Positions 1 through 13,305 of a stretch of 50,000 bases of DNA are shown here, piece by piece. A program made the translations under genes and the position numbers. The notes beneath the pieces are model-generated. The model made no database searches. It was not told the DNA's origin and worked only from the letters and a program-made list of their open reading frames with translations. This DNA comes from Anaeromyces robustus. Its lineage: Eukaryota > Neocallimastigomycota > Neocallimastigomycetes > Neocallimastigales > Neocallimastigaceae. The DNA is taken from the NCBI GenBank assembly GCA_002104895.1, contig MCFG01000413.1, positions 2,501 through 52,500 of the forward strand, written 5' to 3'. Positions within the stretch are counted from its first letter, which is position 1. The number at the start of each line of letters is the position of its first letter.

Positions 1-654
1 TTTAAAATCTTATGTTATTTTTTTATAAAATAATTTCAAAAGAAAAAATGAAAAAAAAAAAAAAAAAAAAAAGGTTCGATAGGATTTCACAATTTAATAT
101 ATATATATAAATAATGAAGATAAACATGTAATAAACTATATATAATAAATAAAAAATAAAATAAAAAAGATTATACTAAATATTTTTCCTTTACTTTTTT
201 TCGTATTGAAATATAAATAGTAATGATGATTTTCAAATTATCTTATTTTATTGTTATTATATTAATACCTTTTTATACATAAGTCATAGAATAAATATAC
301 TAGTTTATTATATACCAAAAGAACTGAAATTGTTACGAAAAAAATTAAACATAACATAGAGACTAATATATAACATCAAAATATTGTGAATAGCAGGTAT
401 TTAAAAGAAATTTTTTAATAATAATGACAATAATAAAATAAAATATAACAATATATTATGTAGATAAATATATAATGTTATTCATATGTATATTATAATT
501 ATATATATAAATTTAATATATATATTACATTATATTACATAAATAATATTATGTGTTTAAACATCATATTGTTATCATTTTTATTATTTATAATATTTCT
601 ATAAAAATGAAAATGATTTTAATAAATAACTCCAATAATTTATATATTTTCAAT
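1..654. other. AT-rich intergenic DNA without a recognised gene
   Basis: Almost pure A/T with homopolymer runs and short ATA repeats. I see no open exon-like stretch, no tRNA and no splice-consistent reading frame on either strand. Confidence 0.6.
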
Positions 655-908
655 AATCCCAATGATTACGATCACTATGAGGAGAAAACGGTTCTGTTTT
701 GACGCTTGTGGTATAAGGAGACTAAATAGGAATATATAGGAATCATGCTCAAGCTCTTAACGGCTCTGGAATCCAAGACTGTTCTTGTCTCCCCCTAGTC
801 CTAATCTAGCTATCTAGGCTCTAGCTAAAGAGCTTTGATTAGAGTTTCTGGCTGATGATTGTACTCTAGTAAAAAATAACGAGATAGGTGGAGCGGCGAC
901 GTTGTTTT
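655..908 (+). ncRNA. Candidate structured non-coding RNA, family not recognised
   Basis: Positions 661-900 are about 41% G+C (99 of 240 by count) inside intergenic DNA of roughly 10-15% G+C, and have no useful reading frame. Several stems can be read directly: TGAT/ATCA closing a TACG loop (663-674); AAAAC/GTTTT (685-689 with 696-700); a long-range GGAGAC/GTCTCC pair (717-722 with 787-792); CAAGA/TCTTG (774-778 with 783-787); CTAATC/GATTAG (801-806 with 837-842) enclosing GCTCT/AGAGC (818-822 with 829-833); and TAGAGT/ACTCTA (840-845 with 863-868, an alternative to the last part of the previous stem). Bases 660-664 can pair with 900-904, and a T run follows at once, as in a Pol III transcript. 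A TATA-like stretch lies at 639-650, although TATA means little at this base composition. Strand is inferred from the T run. It does not match U1, U2, U4, U5, U6, 5S or tRNA as I know them. RNase P or MRP RNA, SRP RNA or a snoRNA remain possible. Confidence 0.45.
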
Positions 909-1397
909 TAATATTTTTTTTATAAATACCTAATTATCATATCATCAATAGAAATGTTATTTAAAATCAAAATGTAAACTTTTTATGATATAGATTTATT
1001 GCTTCTTTTTTTCTTTTTTTTTTTCTATTTTAGTTTTATATTCAATAAATACTATTTTTTTTTATTAGATGTTAAATAATATAGTTATATAACTTAATAA
1101 ATAAAAGAAAACAATGTATTGCTGAAACATAATAAATAAATAAATAAATTGTTAATGCTTTATAAATACCTTTTATTTATTTTTTAAAATGGATAGTAAA
1201 TACAAACCATAAAATATATATTAAATATTATTTTTTTTATGTATATATAATAATATTTTTTATTTTTTATATTTATATTATTAATAATAATTACATAACA
1301 ATTATATATAACATTATTTTATATATATTTTAATATTATAAAGATAATTTATATTAATAAATATTAATATTTTAATATCCATAATATATAATATATA

Positions 1398-1434
<37 letters not shown>

Positions 1435-2332
1435 GGTAATATTTTTTTTCTTTTTTTGTCATATTTTTGTATTATAGAATTATATTATTGTTAATTTTTC
1501 ATTTTAAATTTTCTTCATTATATAAAATGGATTAATTTCAATGGAAAAGATACTTTAAAACAAATTTGTATTATATTTAAAAATATTAATGAATAAACTT
1601 TATATATACTTTGATATTGTTATTTTGTATCTTTTTTTTTTTTTTCATGGAATATTTTTTTATTTATTTAATTAATATACTTTTGATTTTCTTTTTTTTT
1701 ATTTATTTATTGTTAATTAACTTTTGGGTATATATTTATTTTTTTTAAAAAAAAATAATAATATAAATAACCTTAATTATAAGTAATGAAAATTTAAGAT
1801 TTTTAAAGTTATTTTAAATAAAAGCAATGGAATAATTACTGCATATTATTAATTTATAATTGTTTCTTAATACAATAATAAAATTTTAAATTCAAACGTC
1901 TACCCTCTAACATGATTATTTAAATAATTTTTATATATATAAAGAACGAAATAAATAAATAAATATTACTATTTAATTTTTTATTTCAATTAAATAAAAT
2001 TATAAAAAAAGAACTATAAAACTAAAATATTATAGTTTATTATAAAATACATAATTATATATTAACTAATAATGACAATGTTTTTAATATTTATTTAAAT
2101 TTAATACTATTCAAACGAAGATTAATATTTATATTTTTTTAATCAATGTTTTATTTTAGATTAAATTCAATACCTTTATTATTACTATATGTAATAAGTT
2201 CACTCAATTTCATTATATTTTAAATTTAATAGTTAATATTAAATAAAAAAAATGAATCATATTACAATACAGTTAATTAATATTCTATTTTTTATTAATT
2301 GGCTTGATATTTAATATATATATCGATAGTTA

Positions 2333-2363
<31 letters not shown>

Positions 2364-5300
2364 AATAGAAAATTTTAGAAAATAGTTTGTTTTAATTATA
2401 TAAATAATATTATACCAATTAAATAATGTTTATTATTATAAATGTTTTATTCTATAAATATAGATTATAACAACAAAAAAATAAAAAGACATTAACAGTT
2501 AATAATTAATACTAATAATTAATAAAAAATTATTATTATCTAATAATAATAATTAAAGTTATTAATAATATATAAGAACAATTCATGATTCGGTTTTTTG
2601 AAATTAATAATTAATATTTTTTTTAATTAAATTAATATGGGCATAAAGTTTAAATAATAATATTAATCTTTTTTACTTATCATTCATCTATCCTTTTTAA
2701 ATCATAAAAATAGTTAAAAACGTAAAAAACAACAGAAAATAAAAAAAGAGACAATTAAGGAAAATTAATAATAATAATAATAATTACAATAATAAATACA
2801 ATAATAATAATAAATAAAAAATAATAAAAGCTTAGAAGATCAGAAATAAAAGTAAATCACAAATTTCTATTTAATTAATACAATATATAATGTGACAGTT
2901 TATTATTAAAACATCAATTATTTTTATTATCTTGTCTTATAATGTATATATTACTTATTTGAAAATTATATAGCTCAAATCATAAGATTAAATTGTACTT
3001 TTTTTTTTAAAAAAAAAAAAGAATATCAAAAAGAAAAGTAAAGATACATAATTATAACAGTGATAGTAAAATTTTTAATTTTTATATATTAAATTTTTAT
3101 TTTAATTTTTATTATTCATTTTATTTTTATTTTTTATTTTTACTTTATCTTTTCTGTTTAGTTTTGATTTCTTTTTTTTTTTTTCAAGGAGTAAAATAGA
3201 ATATGATTTCATATTATAACAATATTATGATTAATGTATAATAATTTAAAATAAAATAAATAATTTTATAAATTATATATAATAAAATATATATAAAATA
3301 AATATAACCAATAATATAAAATAAATAATTTAAATTATTAACAATATTATGATTAATGATGATATCAAAAAAAAAAAAAAAATTAAAACATCAAAAAAAT
3401 TTTTTTCTAAATATAGACTTAAAAAAAAATAAAAAAGTAAATAATATATACAAAATAAATTAAAAAAATTTTTATATTAAAAGTTAACTTTTTTTAAAAA
3501 AAAAAAATAAAATAAAAAAAAATTTTTTTACTACAAATGTCAATTTAATAAAATTATTTTTTTTTATATTTAATATTATGTAAAAAAAAAAAAAAATTAC
3601 AATATTTAATAATAAATATTTATATTTTTATCATTATTTGTTTCACAAAAAAATTTTTATCATAATAATAAAAAAAGTTTATTTATTAATATTTAAATTA
3701 ATGGAAATAAAAAATTATGAATTTTAAATTAAAAGGTAATTTTTAATGTTACTCAAAATTAATAAAAATATTTTACCATATTTTTATATAAACTTTCAAA
3801 TTTTATTTGCTGAAAGTACAAAGGTGATAGTTTAAATTTCAATATAATTAATTATTTTATTTTAGTTAATATGCTACCATGGAATAAAACTTTTTTATTA
3901 CTATTATTATGATATTGATGTGTGTAAGGTTTAACAATAATAATAATAATTAATTATTTTTTTTTTATAAAGTCTTAAATTATTAATTAATACAATTTAT
4001 ACACAATGCTAAATTATTTTTAGAATAATAGCTTTTATTAAAAACATATATTTAATTAAATATAACATTTTAATTGAAAAGTATTGGAGAATTTTGAACA
4101 ATAATAAGTAATTAAGTTTCTTTAATAATAATATAAATAATAAATAATGTTTTAGGCTTATTAAATAAATGTAGTTAAAATATAAAAAATATATATAATT
4201 TTTTTTATTAAAATTCTAATTATATTTTAATATATTACATTCAATTATGTAATATTCTTATATATTAAAAAAATTTAAAATTATATAATAAATAAATAAA
4301 TAAAAGTGAAATAAAAAAAAAAACAAAAAAATAAAAAAATAAAATTAAAATAATAATTATTAATATTAAATAATTAAATAATATAATTTAACTATTATTC
4401 ATTATTAATTAATAACTATTTTTTTTTTAATAATAATGATGAATGAATAAATTATTATATTTTATAAAAATGATATTAATTAATAATAATAATATTTATT
4501 TTTTATACAAAATATAAATAATCTTTTAATTTAAAAAAAATATAATTTATTATAATACTACTAAGATAATTTAAATTATTTAATAACTAAATCATTATAA
4601 TATAAAATTTTCCAAGCTCAAAAAAAAATATAAATTTAAATTTGAATTATAATAGCAATTAATTATTCTTTAATTGATTAATTGAACCTATGAAATTTCA
4701 AAATTTAATAATATTAAGTATACATTTTATTATATATTATAATTATATTGTTATTATATTTTTATAAATATTATTAAATATGTTTAATAAATGATTCATT
4801 TTTTTTATCTTTAATTTTTTTTTTTTTATTATATATATTGTATTTTAATATTTTTAAATTTACTTTATTGTTTCAGATAAAAATACTTTTTACAACAATA
4901 CAAATTAAAAAAAAAAAAAAAAAAAGAAAAGAAAAAAAAAAAAAAAAGACAAACGATATATTAATATTAAAATATTTGGATATATATTAATATTAAAATA
5001 ATATATACATATTAATCAAATAAATATAAATAAATATAAATAAAAAAAAAAAAAAAAAAATACATAATAAATAAAAATTATATTAATATATAAATTAATT
5101 TATACAAAATAAAAATTTATATAAAAGTACCTTTTTTTTTCCACTTTTTTTTTTTTTCTTTAAATTTGATTAACAATTACTTTACTTTTTTATTTTTTTA
5201 TTTAAGAATATTTTATTTATTAATGTTTCATATGAAAATATAAGCATAATAAATAAAATAAAGATACTTTGTAATAATATACAAACAATTAATTGATTTA

Positions 5301-5633
5301 ATTGAAAAAATAAATATAGAATAAAATTCACTTTCCAAATATAATAATAAAGTAACAGTAATATAAAAACATTAATTACAAAGGAAAAAAAAGTTAATTT
5401 TATTTTATTTTATAAAATAGATATATATATCTTTTTTTTTTTTTTTTTGGAATTATTTATATATATACAAAAAGAAATTAAAAAAAATAGAAACATATAA
5501 TTAAAATAATATAGAGAAATAATAATAAAAAAACAAAACAACAAAATATTAAAAAAAAAAAAAGAAATAAAAAATAAATAGACAATAAAAAAAACCCTAT
5601 ACAATACTAAAATAAAAATATATAATAATAAAA
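909..5633. other. Long AT-rich intergenic region, no gene seen
   Basis: This 4.7 kb stretch holds poly(A)/poly(T) runs, short (TAA)n, (ATT)n and (AAT)n microsatellites (for example 1400-1430, 2334-2362, 2768-2815) and dense stops in all frames. No exon chain with consistent phase could be built. A 29-codon ORF at 3746-3835 is too short and isolated to call. Confidence 0.55.
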
Positions 5634-6461
5634 ATGAAGTTCCTAATATTTGTATTCTTATTTTCAATTTTATGTAAGAATTGTTTAATAATAATATAAC
5701 AATATATATATTATTATAATATTTTAATAAAATAATAAAATAATATATTAATATGAAATAATAAAATACAATAATAAATTTTAATTAATAATTAAACATT
5801 CTATAATTTATTCTGTTCTATTCTGTTCTATTCTGTTCTGTTCTATTCTATTCTATTCTATTATATTAAATACTATGTTAAAAGTTTCGAACGTATTTAC
5901 AATCAGTGTAAAATTATGTTTATGGGATATATATGCAAATTATACTGATTTAATTTTAAATACTTACAATAATTTATATGGTGCTAACTCAAACATTCAA
6001 CTCAACGTTGAAAGTGTTGCTGTAAATGAAAACATGGTTGTAAGTATTACAATGTATAATTGTGATATAGCTATGGTAGATCCAATATATATATATGAAA
6101 CCGAAAAAAATATACATTCAATAACAGAACATATTCAAGAAGCAATTCAGAGTAGGACAGCAAATCAAGAATTATATAAAGATTTAATTGAAGATATTAC
6201 AATTAAGGATACAGTAAATAATGAAGTACGTATATATATATTATTAATAGAAATATAATTAAATACATATTAAATATAGAATTATAATGTTAATTTAAAT
6301 TTTTTTTATTATAAAAAAAAATTAATTTGTTAATATTAGGATAAAATATTTGGTTTAGTAAGTATTACTATTATTATTATTATTCCTATTATTATTTTTC
6401 ATTAATATTAATTATTATTATTATTATTATTTTTTATTAATATTAATTATTATTATTATTA

Positions 6462-6494
<33 letters not shown>

Positions 6495-8721
6495 TCATTA
6501 TTGTTATTTTTTATTTATACCTAATTTATATAATAATATAGCCATTCTTTTTAGATTTTGGTGTACTATTTTACAATACACAACTAGCTAATTCTGCACC
6601 CGAAACATGGGACGATTTAAATAAAATTTCAGAATCAAACCATTATGATATGACAATTACTCAGTATGCTGGTCAATTTACTGGTAAATAAATAAAACTA
6701 AAACTAATATAAATATATTAGAAATTAATATTTATATATCTAACTTAATAATATTAAAAAAAAAATTAAAATAAAAATAGATTATAAAGAATATTATTAT
6801 AACTTTGTTGAAGCTGTTGCCAATTTCAGTGAAGATGAAAATTATACTTTATTTGGTGATGCTTCTAAAGAAGCTATTGAAAACTTTTTAAAATTATTTG
6901 AAAAAGATATTATCAATGGTTAGTGAAAAATACAATACTATTTATTTTTAATTTATATTAATAGATTTTTTTTTTTTTCCTATTATTACAAGAGTTTTTA
7001 ATTCTTATTATTCTAATAATAAATAAATTTACATCATAATAAATAATATATATAATTTATTATAATATTATAATAATATAGAAAAAGCTTGGAATCAAAG
7101 TGCTGCTCTTATGAAGACTAATTTTTGTAGTGGTAAAGTAATTTTCATGAGAAATTGGTTAACCTATAAAAATGATTTATCTCTTTGTGAAGGTTTAAAT
7201 TTCTCTGTTGCACCAATTCCAAAATCAAAAAGTAAAAATTCGCCAACTGGAACTTTATTAAGAGGTATTTATTTAACAATGACTAAAATAACATCTAAAG
7301 AAAATGTACCACAAGTCGCAAAAGCTATTGTTGATTTAACTTCTAAGGAATTTTTAGATGCTCTTATTAGCTATCCAATTTTTAGTGATGTAACACCATA
7401 TTTAGAATCTATAACTGATAATATTGGTTCTGAATACTGTAATAGAATTGATTGTAACTTTTATTCGTCAATTATTAATAATTTAATTACAAAACCAATT
7501 GGTCGTTTTGCTAAAGATAACTATGGTGCTATTATGAAAGATAGTTATGAATATATAAAAGGTTATTATAAAAGTAAAAAGGAAATTACTGGTAAAACTA
7601 TGGATGATATAAGTGATTATTTTGATGATAAATATATTAAGTGGACAGATATATCTGCTATTATTATTAGTGCTATTACTGGTCTTGGTATTCTCGTTAC
7701 ACTTGTTGTATTTGTTATTGTTATTAAAAATAGAACTGCTCTTGTAATTCGTAGATCTTCACCTCTTTTCTTATATATTATGCTTGTTGGTATTTTAATT
7801 TCGTTTGGTTCTATCTATACTTATATTGGAAAACCAACTAGTTTAATATGCAATATAAGACCACTTATTCTTGTCTTAGCATTTGGTTTAGCCTTCTTAG
7901 CCTTATTTATTAAAACATTTAGAATTAAGGTTATTTTCGATAAATCAGATATTAAAGTTCAAGATAAATATTTATTAATTTATAGTGGTTCAATTCTCTT
8001 AGTTGAATTAATAATTGTTGGCTTATGGACTTTCTTATCTAAAATGGAACCTGATATTATAAAAATTAATTCAAAAATGCATTATTACGCTTGTAAAAAC
8101 ACTTCTAAATTAGGATTTTACTTCCAATTAGCTTTAATTGTTATAAATGCCATTATTCTTTTATACGGATGTTATTTAGCTGTTAAAGTTAAGGATGTTT
8201 ATTCTGATTATAATGAATCTAAAGTTATTGGTTTATCTATTTATGGTATTATGATTTGTATGATTATTCAACTTATTATTTCAGCTTGTGATAATTTGGG
8301 TATTTCAGTAATATTCATTATCCAGTCACTTATGATTATATTATCTTCAGTAATTTTATTAACATTTATGTTTATTCCAAAATTCTGGAAATTACATATG
8401 ACTGGTTCTTCATTGAATCCATCATCTCATGGAAAATCTGGTTCTCAAAAATATCCAACCAATAATAATCAAAATAATTCTTACTCTACAAAATCTGATA
8501 AGAATGGTTATATTAATATGCAAAATTATGATAATGATTATTTATACAATAATGAAAATATGGGACAAAGAAATAATTACTATAATAGTAAAATGAATGG
8601 TTCCTCTGAATCTCTTGATAATTATTATAATATACCATTTAATAATAACTTACAATATGGTAGTGGTAATTCTTATAATTATAAAAATAATTTAGATTCT
8701 TATAATAACTTTAATTATTAG
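5634..8721 (+). CDS. Class C-type seven-transmembrane receptor with bacterial solute-binding-protein ectodomain
   Basis: Exons: 5634-5673, 5885-6225, 6340-6357, 6542-6683, 6781-6918, 7082-8721 (772 aa; all junctions GT/AG and phase-consistent). A hydrophobic signal peptide (MKFLIFVFLFSIL) is split by intron 1. Residues about 20-410 resemble the substrate-binding proteins of bacterial sugar ABC transporters, including the typical PETWDDL element in exon 4. Residues about 416-660 form seven hydrophobic helices with class C hallmarks: RRSSP before TM2, CNIRP at TM3, an ESKVIGLSIYG stretch before TM6, and FIPKFWK ending TM7. The last ~110 residues are Asn/Tyr/Ser-rich and presumably cytosolic. 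Inference: a plasma-membrane sensor of an extracellular solute, perhaps a carbohydrate, signalling through a G protein. The ectodomain replaces the Venus-flytrap domain of animal class C receptors. The ligand cannot be told from sequence. The start is set by the signal peptide; an 18-nt micro-exon lies in the ectodomain. Confidence 0.88.
5811..5862 (+). repeat. Pentanucleotide (TTCTR)n microsatellite in receptor intron 1
   Basis: About ten TTCTA/TTCTG units end roughly 20 nt before the acceptor AG at 5883-5884. They make a natural pyrimidine-rich tract for that 211-nt intron. Confidence 0.8.
6367..6497 (+). repeat. (ATT)n microsatellite in receptor intron 3
   Basis: Three ATT-rich blocks separated by TTAATATT spacers lie inside the 184-nt intron between exons 6340-6357 and 6542-6683. 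They are not translated. Confidence 0.8.
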
Positions 8722-9249
8722 AGAAATATAAATAATAATAAAAATAATAATAATAATAATGTAAAAGTAAATTATACATAAAAAATCAAAACAAAACAAA
8801 ACAAAAACAAAGAGAAAAAAAAAAAAAAAAAAAAAAAAAAAATAAGATAAAATAAAATAAGAAATTCTGTAAAATATATTAAATATATAAAACAAAAAAG
8901 ATTAAAAAAAAAAATTTTTTTTTTAATCTTTTTTTTTTTTAAATATATTTAAATAAAATAATAAAAATTATTTCAATATTCCTAATAGATTATTTATTTC
9001 TATAGAAATTTTTATATAAATATTATTTATAACCTTTAACGTTATATATAATATATAGATAATAATAAATAATAAATATTATAATAGAATATGATTATTA
9101 TTAATGTCGTATATATTGTAAAAAATTATTTAAATAAAATAAAGAAAAGCAAAAAAAAAATAAAAAAAAAATAAAAAAATAAAAAAAATAAAAAATAAAT
9201 TTTATTTATTTATCTGTTTATTTATTTATTTATTTATATATATATATAT

Positions 9250-9308
<59 letters not shown>

Positions 9309-10227
9309 TATTATATACATATAAATTAAATATTATTTTTAAGATAAAACACAAATTTAATTTTTTTTTTTACTATAGTAGACTATTCTAAAAATTTCTT
9401 ATACTCTAATATTTCAATTACATTACTATGTTTATTAATTAATTATTAATTTATTAAATAACTATTTATTATTATATAATATAATATAATATATTATATA
9501 TCATAAAATATATTTATTATAAAATATTTCGGTTTATTTTAAAATTTTTTAATATATAGTATAATTTTAATTTAAATAATTTATCTATAATTTATATGCT
9601 ACCAAAAACTGTTTTTTTTTTATTTTATTTTTTTTTTTTATATCTTTTCTAAATATTTAATGAAATTATGAAAATTGTAGAATCATAAAAGTCAATGTTA
9701 TCATTATTCAGTTATATTATAATAATATTTGATATTTTTATAATAAGTTTTTTAATCTATAAAAAAATAGTAGTGTGTTTATACTAATTTTTATTTTAAT
9801 ATGAAAAAATTTAGTAAATATAAACGATATAAGTATAATACATATAATATAGATAGCAACAAATATTTAACGTATAATACATAAAAAATTTTTATATTTT
9901 AAAGTTTATATATATATTTATAAAACATTTTTAATATAAATCATAATTAAAAATTTTTTTATTTATTTAATACATTTTAATAAATTTTTTATTTTTTAAT
10001 TTTATTTTTATATTATTTTTTATTTAAATATATTTTTTTTCCTTTAATTTTTTTTAATATATAATTATCAAGACTTGTATTTTATTAAAAAAAAAAAAAA
10101 AAAAAAAAAAAATACACAATTTAAATTTTAAAGTTTTAACTATTATTATTTTTTAATAATTATTAAATTAATACATATATACATTTTCTATAAAGTAGGC
10201 ATATAAAAATAAATATATTAAAAAAGT
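8722..10227. other. Intergenic region between receptor and ePHD gene
   Basis: Contains the presumed 3' UTR of the receptor, poly(A)/poly(T) runs and a (TTTA)n array. No phase-consistent exon was found. The last few hundred bases are presumably promoter and 5' UTR of the gene starting at 10228. Confidence 0.55.
9199..9309 (+). repeat. (TTTA)n tetranucleotide array
   Basis: About 110 bp of TTTA units, interrupted once by CTG and once by a short (TA)n stretch, about 480 bp downstream of the receptor stop codon. Confidence 0.9.
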
Positions 10228-11457
10228 ATGCCTAAAGAAGCGGAAACTTCATCAGATAAGGTATTTTAATGAAATTTCATAATTTTTTTTTTAATAATTG
10301 TTTTTATTATAAAAGAAGAATAAAAAAAAAAAAAAAAGATGAAAAAATAATAATTAAAATCTATTGTTATATATAAAAAATACCATACAAAAATATTTAT
10401 AAAAGGAAATATGTTCTGAATGTGGAGGTAAAATCTATAAAAAATAAATAATAAAAAAAAAAAATTTAATAAAATACTTAGTCTCATTGTAAATCCATCT
10501 AATTTTCAAAATAATTATTTTTATATATAAATAATAAATAACAATATATATAGAGTCATATACAAAGAGCAATAAATCTCAAGATAATAAAAATAAAAAT
10601 TTTTGCTCAAAGTAAGTTTATTATAATATAATATTAATAAATTTTAATACTGTTTTTTTTTATTATATATTATACTATTTTCTTTTTTAATTCTAATTTA
10701 TAAATTTTAAATTTTTTTTAATTTCTAATTTATTTTTTCATTATTTGTAATTATTTGATTTTTTATTTTTTAATTTTAATTTATTTAAATTTAAAATTTT
10801 TAAATATTATTTTATGAATTTAAAATTGTTTTCTTTTCTTTTTTTAAAAAAATTAATAATCAAATTTTAATTCTCATTTTAATTTTAATTTTAAATTTTA
10901 ATTTATCATTGTTAAAATTATATAATAAAAAGATGTTCTAAGTTAAATCTCGATATGGTAAGATTTATATACTTTTATATTAAATATTTATAAATACTAA
11001 AGTAAATGAATAATAATATTTAAAAAAATTTTTTTTATTTTATTTTCCCTTCTTAATTTTATTTATGTATAATAATAATAATACAATAATTTTAATGCAT
11101 TTCTTATATTTATTAGAAATGTATATGTTGTCCTTTAACAAATAAACCATGTAAAAAAACAAATTTTGGGGATTATATGCATATTGCATGTACAAAATGG
11201 AATCCTTATGTAAAAGATACATCAAAAGATATTATATACCTAAATAGATGGCCTAAAAGCAAAAATAAATGTTATCTTTGTAATAAAATAATGGGTTATA
11301 TAGTTAAATGTGATCATGAAAATAAATTAAAATGTAACAGGTATATGTTTTTTTAAATTGATTTGATTATTTTATATAATATATATATATATATATAAAC
11401 AAAAAAAAAATTTTTTTATAAAAAATTGAATATAAATTATTATTATTGGAAAAAAAA

Positions 11458-11492
<35 letters not shown>

Positions 11493-12382
11493 TTTCTGAA
11501 TATATATAATATAATATATTTTTAATTATTAATATACAAATATATTTCATATATATATAAAGATATTTTCATATACCATGTTTAATTGAAAATGAAATTA
11601 TTCCAAATAGTACTAATTACACAACAGAAACAAAATTTTTTTGTAAACAACATTCTAATACAACAACAAGAAAAAATCAAAGAACTAAAAGAAGAAGAAA
11701 TAGAATTATTGATGATGGAGATGAATCATATACTGAAAGTGAAGAAAAAGATGACATAAATTCAAATAAAGAAGAAGAAGAAGAAGAAGAAGAAGAAGAA
11801 GAAACTGAAACTGAAATTGAAACTGAAGAAGATGATGATGATAAAAGTTGGATTGAAAGTGAAAAAGAAGAATCAGATAGTTCAGAAATCGATTTGGGTT
11901 CACTAGTAGAAAGAAAGAAAAAAAGAATGTCAATTTCAAATAACGAAAAGAGTTTATTAAATAAAAAACAAAGAATAAATGATTATGACGATGTAATATT
12001 ATAATAAATAATATATATAATTTTTTTTTTTTTAATAGTAATAAATTATTTTTTAATTAATAATGTTTATATATATATACATATAATATAAAAATACACA
12101 CATATATATTTTTTAATCGAATATTAACTTCTACTTTCAACAGGATAAAGATAACGAAAAGTAATTAATATTTAGCTAATAATTATTATTGATAAATATT
12201 ATAATATTTATTTAATTACTATTATTATTATTACATAAATATTTATATTAATATTAATATAATCAATTTTTATTATATATAAAATAGTAATGAGGAAAAA
12301 GTAAAATCTCTAAATAATTATTTAAATGATTACATATCTGAACAAAAATCATTTATAACGGATTTAGAAGCTTTTTTACAAC

Positions 12383-12441
<59 letters not shown>

Positions 12442-13273
12442 ATAAAAATAAAAATATATATAAAATTATTAACAGTATATATATATCTTTTATTTATTTA
12501 AATATTTGTTATTTTTATTTTATATATATTTAATTAATAATAATAAATAGCGTATATTAAATCAAAAAAGTCTAATTTAGGAGGTGATCAAAAATTAAAT
12601 GAAAGTATATCAGAAATACCTAAATTAGAGAAAAAATTAAAAGATTGTGAAACGTTAATTGGTAAATCTAAAAATGATTTCCAAGCTGAATTAAATTTAA
12701 ATAATCAATATCGTCAACAAATTGAAGAATTAAATAATGAAATTAAATATTATAAAAATAATTATTTCAAAATAAAAGACGCATGGCATGATATTGTTAA
12801 ATCGTTTGATTTAATACCACTTTGTGGATTAAAACCGGGGCAAGCATTTGATCAAGATTATGCTGAAGAAGTTTTGTTTTTTATAAAAAATAAATTGTCA
12901 CAAGATAAAAATCAGTCACAGTTTTGTAGAAATGTTATTAGTAATACATTAAATAACACCATAAATGGCAATATTAATGGAAATAACAATAATAGAAATT
13001 ATAATAATACAAATAATAATTATAAAAATAATAGAAATAATTCCAATTCCAATAGAAAAATGAATAATAAAATGTATAATTATAACAATTATAATAATAA
13101 TTCAAATGTAAATAATAATTTCAATAATAATAAAAATAATGACAATAATAATAAAATGGGTGGAATGAACACTTTAAATAAAAATAATAATTCTATGATG
13201 ATGAAAAATGGTATGAATTTAAAAAATAATAAAATGAATTTTAATCTCAATAAAAATGAAAAAGGAATGAATA

Positions 13274-13305
<32 letters not shown>

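Noticed and set aside
70-90. GGTTCGA, resembling a tRNA TΨC arm / B box
   Set aside because: The rest of the B-box consensus fails, the upstream sequence is a poly(A) run, and no acceptor or anticodon stems can be formed.
823-833. TAGCTAAAGAG within the GC island matches a Pol III A-box consensus
   Set aside because: No B box follows before the T run, and the element lies within a predicted stem-loop, so it is not evidence for a tRNA.
3746-3835. 29-codon ORF starting with a hydrophobic stretch (…FQILFAESTKVIV)
   Set aside because: It has a secretory-leader look and may be a relic of a secreted or receptor protein, but no following exon in phase was found. It is within chance expectation for this length.
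5410-5667. Minus-strand ORF rich in Phe/Ile
   Set aside because: Composition is that of random A/T-rich DNA. It overlaps the receptor's first exon antisense and has no homologous look.
10428-10553. Possible extra exon in the ePHD gene at 10490-10515 (a CHCK-like reading)
   Set aside because: In every phase compatible with the flanking exons it meets a stop or breaks the frame. Direct joining of 10427 to 10554 keeps the frame.
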